Shown here one piece after another: positions 63,690 to 64,000 of a stretch of 64,000 nt of DNA. A program made the position numbers and the translations under genes. The notes below the pieces were generated by a model. The model ran no database searches, was not told where the DNA came from, and was given only the letters and a program-made list of their open reading frames with translations. This DNA comes from Entoloma clypeatum (taxonomy: Eukaryota; Basidiomycota; Agaricomycetes; Agaricales; Entolomataceae): positions 1,116,001 through 1,180,000 of the forward strand of contig OY751492.1 in the NCBI GenBank assembly GCA_963565915.1, given 5' to 3'. How positions within the stretch are numbered: the first letter of the stretch is position 1; the number at the start of each line of letters is the position of its first letter.

Positions 63690-64000
63690 GCATGTACCGC
63701 TCGGACCTCAATGCACATCCCAACTCTCCAACGCACTCCGTGGATCTACATCCTAATGGTGGGCGCATGCCACGGTCATATATCCTAATTGTTGACCCAT
63801 GTTGTGGTCTCACATACTTTCCCCAGCGAACACCATGGACTACCTATCCCAATGCTTCGGTGCGCACCATGGGCCCTCATCCCAACCTTCGGCTCATGCC
63901 GCGGATTTCACATCCAAATTATTTCGGCGCACGCTGCGACCACACGTCCACATCCCAATCACACCACGGACTCATGTCCCGGATCTCTCATACATCGAAA
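63690..64000 (+). repeat. Degenerate ~40-45-bp minisatellite, runs off window
   Basis: About seven diverged units of the type CATCCCAA...TTCGGCGCAYGCCRYGG, for example around 63722, 63795, 63848, 63885 and 63945. No coding frame. Confidence 0.65.

Overview
The window looks like a repeat-dominated stretch of a basidiomycete (most likely Agaricomycete) nuclear genome. The evidence is short GT-AG introns of about 50-60 bases, Ty1/copia and Ty3/gypsy retrotransposons, hAT and Tc1 DNA transposons of fungal type, and gag, ORF1 and HMG-like protein families that I associate with Agaricomycetes. I cannot fix the genus. No intact housekeeping gene is visible. Nearly every open frame belongs to a transposable element, a broken dispersed gene family or a repeat.

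Layout. 0-1.8 kb: 5' end of a gypsy element on the minus strand (gag and probable LTR). 1.9-3.1 kb: first, divergent member of an unrecognised intron-rich gene family (here called UF1). 3.7-8.1 kb: hAT-1, a decayed autonomous-type hAT transposon, followed by the C-terminus of a ubiquitin-specific-protease-like gene and an F-box/LRR-like pseudogene. 10.8-12.9 kb: hAT MITE A1 holding an intact Tc1 element. 12.9-14.4 kb: copia remnant plus probable LTR. 14.4-16.5 kb: degenerate tandem repeats. 16.6-20.3 kb: minus-strand, intron-rich pseudogenes. 20.5-22.0 kb: UF1 copy 1, cut by element B (22.0-29.6 kb), which contains hAT-2 (24.7-29.5 kb), which contains MITE A2.

29.6-39.1 kb: a minus-strand gypsy-type gag-protease pseudogene split by element C (30.6-37.7 kb), which itself holds a full-length copia element with LTRs and target duplication. 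39.1-49.1 kb: MITE A3 split by a composite of two related copia elements sharing three LTRs. 49.3-52.0 kb: a possible host gene with the second Tc1 copy probably in an intron. 52.0 kb: solo copia LTR. 52.4-55.9 kb: UF1 copy 2, inverted relative to copy 1 and interrupted by a 1.8-kb non-autonomous hAT. 55.9-60.6 kb: a gypsy element with good gag and broken pol. 60.6-62.4 kb: a large foldback palindrome. 62.7-63.6 kb: retroelement ORF1-like pseudogene. 63.7-64 kb: minisatellite.

Together the insertions form a datable nest. Target duplications of 8 bp (hAT), 5 bp (LTR) and TA (Tc1), checked against uninterrupted paralogues in the same window, give the order of events. The hAT-related elements share a TAGTGNTT terminus but carry different subterminal repeats. 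The youngest-looking insertions are the two nearly identical Tc1 copies, each with an intact DD34E transposase. Many stop codons are TGA where a relative or the family consensus has CGA, as expected from cytosine deamination of silenced repeats.
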